Shown piece after piece: positions 32,041-39,802 of a DNA stretch of 64,000 nucleotides. The notes beneath the pieces were generated by a model, which searched no databases, was not told where the DNA came from, and saw nothing but the letters and a program-made list of their open reading frames with translations. The DNA lies in assembly GCF_019455445.1 (NCBI RefSeq), contig NZ_JAHWUS010000001.1, positions 1,135,856 through 1,199,855 on the forward strand, in the 5' to 3' direction. How positions within the stretch are numbered: the first letter of the stretch is position 1; each line of letters begins with the position of its first letter. The position numbers were made by a program, and so were the translations under genes. Source of the stretch: Pseudaquidulcibacter saccharophilus. Its GTDB lineage: Bacteria; Pseudomonadota; Alphaproteobacteria; Caulobacterales; Aquidulcibacteraceae.

Positions 32041-32899
32041 TTTTTCTTGATTGCGCAATCAATTCACGAATTTTATCAGGCGTAATCCCTGAGTTTCGCA
32101 AATATTTCAATCCCTGCGCTTTATCGCGTTTGGCAAAGCGTTTGCCATCTGCGCCCACTAATAATTTATGAAATTGATAAAGTGGGACGGGAAGGGAAAG
32201 AAAGTGTTGCAAAACCCGATGGATATGAGTGCTTTGGCGTAAATCCTCGCCGCGGATAATATGGGTTATGTTTTGGCGGGCATCATCATGCACCACGCAA
32301 AGGTGATATGATGCGGGCGTGTCTTTGCGGGCAAGGATAGCATCGCCAAGTAATAATGGGTCAATTTTTGTAGAATTGCCATTGGTTTCGGTGAAAAATA
32401 ATTCCTCATCACCCAATAATTCTTTGGCACGGTGCGCCCAAAACCGCCAAGCAAATGGAATGTTGCCATTGGTTTTGGCTATTGTTTCATTATCAATTTC
32501 TTTGCCCGCATCGCGCAAAACCAGAAAATTGTCGGGGCCATGCGGCGCATTCATGGCGTCATAGGCAATTTCGGCACGGGTTTTAAAACATGGGTATAAC
32601 AGACCCATTGTTTTTAATTTATCCAAATCTTTTTGATAATCAGCAAAATGATCAGATTGCCTAATTGGCTTCTCGTCCCATTTTATCCCAAGCCACTCAA
32701 GGTCAATTTCAATATCGCGATAAAATTGTGGGCGGACACGGGTTTGATCAATATCCTCAAAACGCAGGATGAATTTGCCATCATTTGCCCGTGCAAAATC
32801 ATGTGCCAATAATGCCGAATATGCATGCCCAAGGTGCAAATCACCGGTGGGGGAAGGGGCAAAACGGGTAATAATTGGCGTTAAAACTGCTTTTGTCAT
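32036..32899 (-). CDS. gluQ: Glutamyl-Q tRNA(Asp) synthetase
   Basis: GluQ-RS attaches glutamate to queuosine at the wobble base of tRNA-Asp. The 287-residue protein is a truncated GluRS with the HIGH-type RFAPSPTGDLHLGHAYSAL, FILRFEDIDQTRVRP and the KMSKS equivalent GKRFAKRDKA. It lacks the anticodon-binding half, which separates it from GltX. The zinc-site cysteines of other members are reduced to one (YPCFKTR). ATG at 32899 places the start where homologues begin; ATG at 32935 would add 12 residues. Neither has a strong ribosome site. Confidence 0.9.
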   Translation of the reverse strand: MTKAVLTPIITRFAPSPTGDLHLGHAYSALLAHDFARANDGKFILRFEDIDQTRVRPQFYRDIEIDLEWLGIKWDEKPIRQSDHFADYQKDLDKLKTMGLLYPCFKTRAEIAYDAMNAPHGPDNFLVLRDAGKEIDNETIAKTNGNIPFAWRFWAHRAKELLGDEELFFTETNGNSTKIDPLLLGDAILARKDTPASYHLCVVHDDARQNITHIIRGEDLRQSTHIHRVLQHFLSLPVPLYQFHKLLVGADGKRFAKRDKAQGLKYLRNSGITPDKIRELIAQSRKM

Positions 32900-33000
32900 T
32901 TTTGTTTCAAGAGAATCGATTAACTTTATATTCATTCAAAGGAGATTTGTCTTCAATAATTTATTCACGAGACAAATAATCAAAATAGATGGGGGCTGTG

Positions 33001-33606
33001 ATGTCATCTAACCCCGGTGGGGCGTTCGACCCGTTTAATCATGCACAATTCAAAACAAACTTTCGTAAAAACGATTATCCCGTTTTGGTGCTTAATGCCG
33101 ATTATATGCCATTATCATATTTTCCATTGTCGCTTTGGTCGTGGCAGGATGCGATAAAGGCGGTTTATCTGCAACGAGTTGTTGTCCTTTCGACCTATGA
33201 CGAATGTGTCCATAGCCCAAATATGGAAATGCGCATCCCAAGCGTGATTTCATTAAAAGAATATGTCAAACAAGACCGAAGCCTTGCTTTTACGCGTTTT
33301 AACCTCTTTTTGCGTGATGGGTTTTCGTGTGTTTATTGCGGTTCAAAAAAGGATTTGACCTTTGATCACGTAATTCCGCGTTCGATGGGTGGCAAAACTA
33401 ATTGGGAAAATATTGTAACCGCATGCTCAAAATGTAATGCCAAAAAGGGTGGCAGAACACCAGAACAGGCAAGTATGCCAATTCCGTATAAACCACAAAG
33501 ACCATCACTTTACGCAATCCAAGAAACTGGTCGTCGTTTTCCGCCAAACTATCTTCATGAAACATGGCTTGATTGGCTTTATTGGGACATTGAATTGGAC
33601 GAATAA
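33001..33606 (+). CDS. HNH endonuclease family protein
   Basis: The 201-residue protein carries an HNH domain at about residues 105-150: FSCVYCGSKKDLTFDHVIPRSMGG...NIVTACSKCNAKKG. Its two CxxC pairs hold a structural zinc and DH is the catalytic pair. The N-terminal part (VLVLNADYMPLSYFPLSLWSWQDAI) and C-terminal part (FPPNYLHETWLDWLYWDIEL) are conserved in a single-copy alphaproteobacterial group of unknown role, so it is probably a housekeeping nuclease and not a homing enzyme. ATG at 33001 follows GGGGG by five bases; ATG at 32989 is an alternative. Confidence 0.9.
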   Translation: MSSNPGGAFDPFNHAQFKTNFRKNDYPVLVLNADYMPLSYFPLSLWSWQDAIKAVYLQRVVVLSTYDECVHSPNMEMRIPSVISLKEYVKQDRSLAFTRFNLFLRDGFSCVYCGSKKDLTFDHVIPRSMGGKTNWENIVTACSKCNAKKGGRTPEQASMPIPYKPQRPSLYAIQETGRRFPPNYLHETWLDWLYWDIELDE

Positions 33607-33624
33607 TCCACCTATATTCAACTG

Positions 33625-34623
33625 ATGGAAAATAAGTTTCTTTCACGTTTGTCAAAAGCATCTTTGGGTGGTGGCATAACCTTTATTTCAAGCGTGGGAC
33701 AAATTGCGGCTCTGCTATTAAAGCTCGTACTTGGATTGATAGTTTTAATAACAAATGCAATTAATCAAAAAAATGCAAAAAAACCACTGCTGAAAACCAA
33801 AAGCAGAGAGCAAGCGTTGGACGAATTTTTTATGGCAAAGAATAATTTTAATTTTGACCCCAAAGTTGACCCCAAATTAAACCTTGCGCGGATTCGGTTT
33901 GAAAAAGAGGTTAGTGCGGTTCGCGAACAAGAACGTGAGAAAAAGCGTAAATTTAACCGTATTGATGGTGCGTGGAAACTTATCAGCGTTGGCACAGGGA
34001 TATTTCTTGGCGGGGTAACGTTTGATGCATTGCATGTTGGCGGAATTGGCCTTGGTATTTTATCGGGTGCTTTTGTTGGCTGGATTGGTGCGGTAATCAA
34101 TAATTTCATCGTCAAACAATCAAAAGACGATAAATACACGATTGTCCCAAAGCGGGAGGCCGTAACCGCGCCGGCAATTGCATCCAATGATTTGCCACAA
34201 TCGCGTAATGAGCTTGTACAAAATGTTTTATTAGAAGCCGCAACCAATCTTCAAAAAATTGACGATACTATTGTAACTTTAAAACACCCTGATTCAATCA
34301 ATATCGTGACGCAAATTGTCAATACTGGCAAACGAATTATGGGCAAAGTTGCCGATGACCCCGATAAATTCAGCATTGCACAGCGTGTATTTACTTATTA
34401 TTTCAAAGAGGCGGTTGCCGTTGCCGCAAGCCTTGGCAAAATGGAAAATGATACCAAGCCCGATGTTGCACGTATCCTAAGCACGCAATCAGTTTTACAA
34501 AAGCTGGTATTATTGTTTGAAAGCACCGAATTGGAGCTTAAGGATGATGATAATAAGGCGCTTGATATTGATTTGAAGCTTCTCGACCAATCTTTAAAAG
34601 CTGATTTGAAAATCAATAATTAG
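33625..34623 (+). CDS. XpaC-like (5-bromo-4-chloroindolyl phosphate hydrolysis family) membrane protein
   Basis: The 332-residue protein has an N-terminal hydrophobic stretch (about 15-45), a second membrane region (about 120-160), and a C-terminal helical domain: LLEAATNLQKIDDTI...VTQIVNTGKRIMGKV...PDKFSIAQRVFTYYFKEAVAV. The last part matches the XpaC family pattern. That family is named after an indirect Bacillus phenotype and often neighbours TelA-type tellurite-resistance genes; no telA is present here. Its role is unknown. It abuts the antiporter gene (TAG then ATG with no gap), so the two are coupled. Confidence 0.72.
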   Translation: MENKFLSRLSKASLGGGITFISSVGQIAALLLKLVLGLIVLITNAINQKNAKKPLLKTKSREQALDEFFMAKNNFNFDPKVDPKLNLARIRFEKEVSAVREQEREKKRKFNRIDGAWKLISVGTGIFLGGVTFDALHVGGIGLGILSGAFVGWIGAVINNFIVKQSKDDKYTIVPKREAVTAPAIASNDLPQSRNELVQNVLLEAATNLQKIDDTIVTLKHPDSINIVTQIVNTGKRIMGKVADDPDKFSIAQRVFTYYFKEAVAVAASLGKMENDTKPDVARILSTQSVLQKLVLLFESTELELKDDDNKALDIDLKLLDQSLKADLKINN

Positions 34624-35901
34624 ATGAATACAATCCACCAAACAGAAAACTTATTATTTTCGGTTATCGTCCAAATCATAATTATGATTTGTGCGGCACG
34701 GCTTATGAACAATGTGTTTCGCAAGATGCATCAGCCGGGCGTAATTGGTGAAATTGTTGCCGGATTATTGCTTGGTCCATCGTTGTTTGGTCATTTTTTT
34801 CCAGAGGTTTCAATTGCAATATTTGGTGCCAAGCCAAACCCTGCCATAAGTGTGCTAAGCCAAATTGGGCTTTTGTTTTTGATGTTTCAAATCGGCCTTG
34901 ATTTTGAATATAAAAATCTAAAAGATAAAAAAAATAGAAACCTTGTAACGACTATTTCTGTAGTTTCTGTCGTTGTTCCTTTTATTTCTGGTGGCTTGAT
35001 TGGTTATTTTTCGCATTCTTATTTTGCACCAAATATACCTTTGCTCCATTATATTTTATTTATCGGAACGGCGGTTTCAATCACCGCTGTCCCTATCATG
35101 GGTCGCATTTTAAAACAGTTTAAACTTGAAAAAACTGATATGGGGTTGGTTGCTATTTCCTCTGCGGCGGCAAATGATGTGGTGGGTTGGATTATATTGG
35201 CGACAATTTCGGCAATAAGCATAAATGAATTTGCCATTGGTCATTTGGCGTTACAAATTTTGGGATTGTTAATATTAATCCCACTTGCCAAATTTGTCAT
35301 AATCACTTTTGCAAATAATTTAACAAAAACAATTGATGAAAATAATCACGATATAACGCCAAACATGATGGCAATAATTATTATCATGATTTTGGCATTC
35401 GGCTTATATACACAAAAATTAGGTATTTTTACCATTTTTGGTGGCTTTATCATGGGCTTGTTTTTCCATTATAATCACCAATTCTCGATTGCGTGGCGTA
35501 AGAATGTAACCAATTTTATAATGGTGTTTTTATTGCCAATCTTCTTTACATTTACTGGCTTGCGAACCAATGTTTTGGGGCTTGTTACGCCAACCGAAAT
35601 AATGTGGCTTGTGATTATTCTTTTGGCATCAATTTTATCGAAAATTGTTCCAGTATATTTTGTTGCACGTTCATATGGCTATGAGGATGCACAGGCAAAG
35701 ATTGTCGCAACATTAATGAATACCCGTGCATTGATGGAATTAATTGTGCTTAATGTCGGTTATGATTTGGGAATTTTGCCGCAAAATATTTTCACCATGC
35801 TTACGATTATGGCGATTGTAACCACATTAATTACCGGCCCATTACTAAAAGTTTTCTTGCACAAAATGGGTCATGCCATTGATACAAAATTTGAAAGCTA
35901 A
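34624..35901 (+). CDS. Monovalent cation:proton antiporter (CPA2 family)
   Basis: The 425-residue protein has about 12 membrane helices. CPA2 features are the N-terminal FRKMHQPGVIGEIVAGLLLGPS, the LFLMFQIGLDFE motif, an unwound TAVSITAVPIMGRIL segment, and the ion-binding AANDVVGWIIL (Asp). It lacks the C-terminal RCK/TrkA-N domain of KefB or KefC, and is closer to NapA-type Na+/H+ exchangers. It probably exchanges Na+ or K+ for H+ across the inner membrane. The gene overlaps the convergent MFS gene by 4 bp. Confidence 0.92.
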   Translation: MNTIHQTENLLFSVIVQIIIMICAARLMNNVFRKMHQPGVIGEIVAGLLLGPSLFGHFFPEVSIAIFGAKPNPAISVLSQIGLLFLMFQIGLDFEYKNLKDKKNRNLVTTISVVSVVVPFISGGLIGYFSHSYFAPNIPLLHYILFIGTAVSITAVPIMGRILKQFKLEKTDMGLVAISSAAANDVVGWIILATISAISINEFAIGHLALQILGLLILIPLAKFVIITFANNLTKTIDENNHDITPNMMAIIIIMILAFGLYTQKLGIFTIFGGFIMGLFFHYNHQFSIAWRKNVTNFIMVFLLPIFFTFTGLRTNVLGLVTPTEIMWLVIILLASILSKIVPVYFVARSYGYEDAQAKIVATLMNTRALMELIVLNVGYDLGILPQNIFTMLTIMAIVTTLITGPLLKVFLHKMGHAIDTKFES

Positions 35902-37199
35902 TCTTTTATTTGGGCGTCAGAAAATTGATTGGCATCTTTTAACGGCTTGAATAATTTCATCCATGCGCCGGCAACCGCGATTGCACCAAAGCCACCCAAA
36001 ATAACTGCCATAACGGGCCCTAAAAAGCGCGCCGCAAGCCCTGATTGAAACTCACCCAATTCGTTGGATGCAGAGATGAAAAGGGTTGAAACAGCACCAA
36101 CCCGTCCACGCATGTTATCAGGTGTCGCAAGTTGCATAAGGCTTTGACGAACATAAACCGAAATCATATCCGCTGCACCGGCAATCGCCAAAAAGAATGC
36201 GGATAAATAAAGCACCCGTGATGCACCAAAGCCAATGGTGGCAAGCCCGAAAACACAAACCGCACCAAACATCCAAAGCCCAACTTTTTCACGAATTGGG
36301 TTTATCGCAAGTATTAATGCAACAAGTGCGGCACCAACCGAAGGTGCGGCACGTAAAATACCCAATGCCTTGGCATTTTCATGTAGGATATCGCGGGCAA
36401 AAACTGGCATCAATGCGGTTGCACCGGCAAGCAATACGACCGCTAGATCAAGTGAAATTGCACCCAATACAATTTTATTATTCCAAACAAACCCCAATCC
36501 TTCTTTGATTAATACAATGAATTTTTCTTGGGTTTTGGAATAATCTTGTGGTGGTGTTTGGGTTAAAATTATTACCAAGACCGCAATGATTTGTAATATT
36601 AAACAGGTTAGATAAACATTTACCGCACCGCTAATATATAAAAAACCGGCGATTGACGGGCCAATAATACTTGCCCCCTGAAATCCCAAAGAGTTCCATG
36701 CAATCGCTTGTGGTAATTCTTCACGTGGGACAAGATTGGGGCCAAGCGCGCTCATGGCGGGGGGTAAGAAGGCACGTATTACCCCAAAACCAGCCGCCAC
36801 CGAGAAAATCATTATAAATGCCATATGGGTTGGTGATTTGGTCGATAGCATCAAGGTCGCAGACAAAACCACCTCAAGCAATAAGGCAAGAATGATTATT
36901 ATCTTGCGATTATATTTATCGACTGCCTGACCACCAATTAATGACAAGAAAAATAAAGGTACAAATTGCGCCAAACCAACCATACCCAAAAGGAACGCAC
37001 TTTTTTCGATATTCATGCTGTCACGGGCAAGGTTATAAATCTGCCAACCAATCGCGACCGCTTGCATTTGCAGGCCCATAGACGCGATTACGCGCATAAA
37101 CCAGAATTGGGCATACGAGCGGTGTCTAAAGACACCAAGCGGGGGGAGGCGGGGGGCTTTAATATTACTCACTAGTTTTCTATCTGCCTGCTGCGACAT
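35898..37199 (-). CDS. MFS transporter of the EntS/DUF894-like group
   Basis: The protein (433 residues from ATG at 37199) has 12 membrane helices. MFS_3-type features include FRHRSYAQFWFMRVIASMGLQMQAVAIGWQIY at the start, a GGQAVDKYNRKIIII loop after helix 2, and ATPDNMRGRVGAVSTLFI late in the sequence. The group includes the enterobactin exporter EntS and many unspecified efflux proteins, so the cargo is not predictable. An upstream ATG at 37241 would add 14 residues with no ribosome site. A shorter start fits the family better. Confidence 0.88.
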   Translation of the reverse strand: MSQQADRKLVSNIKAPRLPPLGVFRHRSYAQFWFMRVIASMGLQMQAVAIGWQIYNLARDSMNIEKSAFLLGMVGLAQFVPLFFLSLIGGQAVDKYNRKIIIILALLLEVVLSATLMLSTKSPTHMAFIMIFSVAAGFGVIRAFLPPAMSALGPNLVPREELPQAIAWNSLGFQGASIIGPSIAGFLYISGAVNVYLTCLILQIIAVLVIILTQTPPQDYSKTQEKFIVLIKEGLGFVWNNKIVLGAISLDLAVVLLAGATALMPVFARDILHENAKALGILRAAPSVGAALVALILAINPIREKVGLWMFGAVCVFGLATIGFGASRVLYLSAFFLAIAGAADMISVYVRQSLMQLATPDNMRGRVGAVSTLFISASNELGEFQSGLAARFLGPVMAVILGGFGAIAVAGAWMKLFKPLKDANQFSDAQIKD

Positions 37200-37288
37200 T
37201 TTGGCAAGTATGGTAAGCCGAAAAATACAGCATTTCTGCATAAGTTGCTTTTAAAACCGCTGATTTTATACCAAAGCGGCGCAATGAT

Positions 37289-37807
37289 TTGGAGGCTATC
37301 ATAACAGACCTAACGCCATATTATTTTCAAGACAATGCAGACAATGATATTATTGTGGGCGAACTATACGCACGCGCATTTGGTCCTGCACGTTTTGTCA
37401 AGGCGGCGCATTTTTTGCGTTTGGGTAATGTTTGTGATTATGACCTTTCGTATGTTGCGAAAATTGATGGTAAAATCGTTGCCGCATGTCGTATGTGGCA
37501 TATCAAGGATGAGGCGGGGAATACGGCGGTTTTTCTTGGCCCGATTGCGGTAGAGCGCCAATATAGACACCTGCGCATTGGCCATGAATTGATGAAATTA
37601 TGCCTTAACGCTTGCGATGCAACGGGTGTGAAAATCGTGCTTTTGGTCGGCGATTATTCATATTTTGCGCAATTTGGTTTTGAGAGAGTTGCAAATAATC
37701 TCGTGTTTCCGCTTCCGGTTATGGATGGGCGGGTTTTGTGGCGCAAAACCGAGGGTGACGCTAATTTAAAGGGGCGGATTTTTCCCTTCCCGCCACCACA
37801 TAAATAA
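37289..37807 (+). CDS. GNAT-family N-acetyltransferase
   Basis: The 172-residue protein has the acetyl-CoA-binding GNAT core: VFLGPIAVERQYRHLRIGHELMKLCL, with the R/Q-x-x-x-G-x-G/A pattern altered to QYRHLRIGHELM. LLVGDYSYFAQFGFERV follows, typical of the YhbS-like branch. The substrate is unknown. The start is uncertain: TTG at 37289 is used here, but a perfect GGAGG lies after it and is placed for translation from ATA at 37301. The last 42 bp overlap the end of the convergent gene. Confidence 0.87.
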   Translation: MEAIITDLTPYYFQDNADNDIIVGELYARAFGPARFVKAAHFLRLGNVCDYDLSYVAKIDGKIVAACRMWHIKDEAGNTAVFLGPIAVERQYRHLRIGHELMKLCLNACDATGVKIVLLVGDYSYFAQFGFERVANNLVFPLPVMDGRVLWRKTEGDANLKGRIFPFPPPHK

Positions 37808-39802
37808 ACCAGTAAGTGCGAGCAAAAACGCAGCAAAAACAGGGTTTATTATCGGGTGTTTTTCAATTGCGTTGGTCGATAATATTTTATTATCAATTAA
37901 ATATAACCCATTATCAAAGGCCAAAGTATTGCGCGGTTTAAGGGCGATTTTTGGCATTGCACCATTTGCCGAACGCCCAATAAAGAACGCAGACGATGCG
38001 GTTTTCAAGATTTTATTATTCAAATAATCACGACTTGCCCGCAAATCATTTTCGGTAATTTCATCACCGCCGCCTTTGATATTAAATGCACTTAAATCGC
38101 CATATGACGCGTGATAAAGACCGTCAGAAATATTGGAAATCCCAATTGTGAAAGCACGATTTTCATCAAAATCAGGTTTTAAAGTTTGCTTTTGTGTTTC
38201 GCCATCAAAGTTTAAAATATCGTCTTTATCGCTTTGCAAATTAATGGTTATTTGTGAAAAATCGCTTTGCATGGTCAGAAGGTTATTTTCCAAGGCAGGT
38301 TCGCCCAAAAGCCAGCCAGTTGTATTGCGGAATAATTCACGGAATGGTCCGCCACCTTCATACCCACGCTGCCACAGCCAGGATTTATCAGATAAAAGTG
38401 CCGCCACCCGTCCTTTACCAAAATATGAAGTTATCAAAAGTGGCGCGCCATCACCACTCATGAGGACGTTGCCTTTTGGCGTTGCCTCAATAATTCGTGT
38501 CCAATTTCCCCACATGTTTTGGGAATCTTTTAATGGTGCAGTAATGGGGTTTGCCAAGCCTTGCCCAGTAATTTGTGGCTTATATTCTTTATCAACTGCT
38601 TTGGTTTTACCAGTAAATGGAAGAACTTGTGCCAATGGTGTTGATAAAAGCCCCTCATTCTCGGCCTCGGAAGAACCGGCAAGCATTAAAAACGCGCCGC
38701 CATTATCAACCCAATCAACAATATTTTGTAGATATTCATCGGGCAATGCCTCGATGCGTGTGAATTTATCAAAGACAATCAGGTCAAAATCGCCAAGTCG
38801 TTCATTAAATAATTCATAGGTTGGAAAAGGAATAAGTGATAATTCATCGTCACTAGCATTCAAATCCTTATCCAGAGAGCGCATGATGGTGAAATGCACC
38901 AAATCAACATTGGGATCAGATTTTAAAAGATTGCGCCATGCCCGTAACCCTTCATAGGGATCCCCACTTACTAACAATACCCGCAGTCTTTCACGTACCC
39001 CTTCGATATCTGTGGTGATATAATTGTTATTATTGCTTATTTCACCATTTAGCGGGGTAACGCTAATTGCAATCGGGGTTTTACCGCGTTTAAGAACCGG
39101 GAATTTTAAATCGATTTCTTTATTAAACGCGGCCATCACTTTTTGCGGTGGTTGATTGCCAATATTTACAATTAATTCAGTGTGCTGCAGGTCAAAGCCG
39201 TGTTCAATTATTTTTAGTTTTAGATGGGCGATTTGCCCAACTTCGGTCGCGACAGGGTTTTGGGTAATCTTTAGATAGATATCTTTTTCATCATTTGCGC
39301 CCACCAAAATTTGATGCACAGGAAAGTCATAATTCATACGTACGGCGTTTTTAACCAAGCCATCTGTTATGATAATTGCACCAGCAATTTGTTTAGGGTT
39401 GATATTGGCCTTTGCCTGTTCAAGGGCGCGAACAAGATTTGCGCCATCGCTTTTATTAATTGCAGTTTCAATAATTTTTAGATTGGGAATTTTACCCAAT
39501 TCATCAAGCAGCCTTTTATGCGCAACATCGACCCCATCTAGCCGATTTGTAGCGCGCATCGACGGGGAATTATCTGTTACCACAATCACATAATTGGGTT
39601 GTGAAAAAGACTGATTTTTAATTATTTGCGGATTTAAAAGAATGATTGCAAGTAAAGTGAAAAATACCCCACGTATAATTTTCGCCTTGCCATTTTTTAC
39701 AATATAAAACCCCAAGCTAAGCGCAAGGGCAATAATAATCCCAATCACATATGGGGTTTTGAATACCGGATCAAAGGCAATTTGGTGCATGCTATCCATC
39801 AA
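37766..39802 (-). CDS. Membrane protein with glutamine-amidotransferase/VWA-like domains of the MoxR block
   Basis: The 678-residue protein has two N-terminal membrane helices, a VWA-like region (VIVVTDNSPSMRATNR, AIIITDGLVK), an amidotransferase-fold domain (LRVLLVSGDPYEGLRAW, FDLIVFDKF, LMLAGSSEAENEG, GKGRVAALLSDKSWLW), and a C-terminal helix before a basic end (WREGKN). It is always the last gene of the alphaproteobacterial MoxR-DUF58-DUF4159 block, and its role is unknown. It shares 4 bp with the DUF4159 gene upstream (ATGA-type overlap). ATG at 39802 is followed by a second Met. Confidence 0.88.
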   Translation of the reverse strand: MMDSMHQIAFDPVFKTPYVIGIIIALALSLGFYIVKNGKAKIIRGVFFTLLAIILLNPQIIKNQSFSQPNYVIVVTDNSPSMRATNRLDGVDVAHKRLLDELGKIPNLKIIETAINKSDGANLVRALEQAKANINPKQIAGAIIITDGLVKNAVRMNYDFPVHQILVGANDEKDIYLKITQNPVATEVGQIAHLKLKIIEHGFDLQHTELIVNIGNQPPQKVMAAFNKEIDLKFPVLKRGKTPIAISVTPLNGEISNNNNYITTDIEGVRERLRVLLVSGDPYEGLRAWRNLLKSDPNVDLVHFTIMRSLDKDLNASDDELSLIPFPTYELFNERLGDFDLIVFDKFTRIEALPDEYLQNIVDWVDNGGAFLMLAGSSEAENEGLLSTPLAQVLPFTGKTKAVDKEYKPQITGQGLANPITAPLKDSQNMWGNWTRIIEATPKGNVLMSGDGAPLLITSYFGKGRVAALLSDKSWLWQRGYEGGGPFRELFRNTTGWLLGEPALENNLLTMQSDFSQITINLQSDKDDILNFDGETQKQTLKPDFDENRAFTIGISNISDGLYHASYGDLSAFNIKGGGDEITENDLRASRDYLNNKILKTASSAFFIGRSANGAMPKIALKPRNTLAFDNGLYLIDNKILSTNAIEKHPIINPVFAAFLLALTGLFMWWREGKNPPL

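Noticed and set aside
33001-33606. HNH nuclease as a homing or restriction enzyme
   Set aside because: Its flanking domains match a conserved single-copy alphaproteobacterial group, and no intron, methylase or mobile gene is adjacent.
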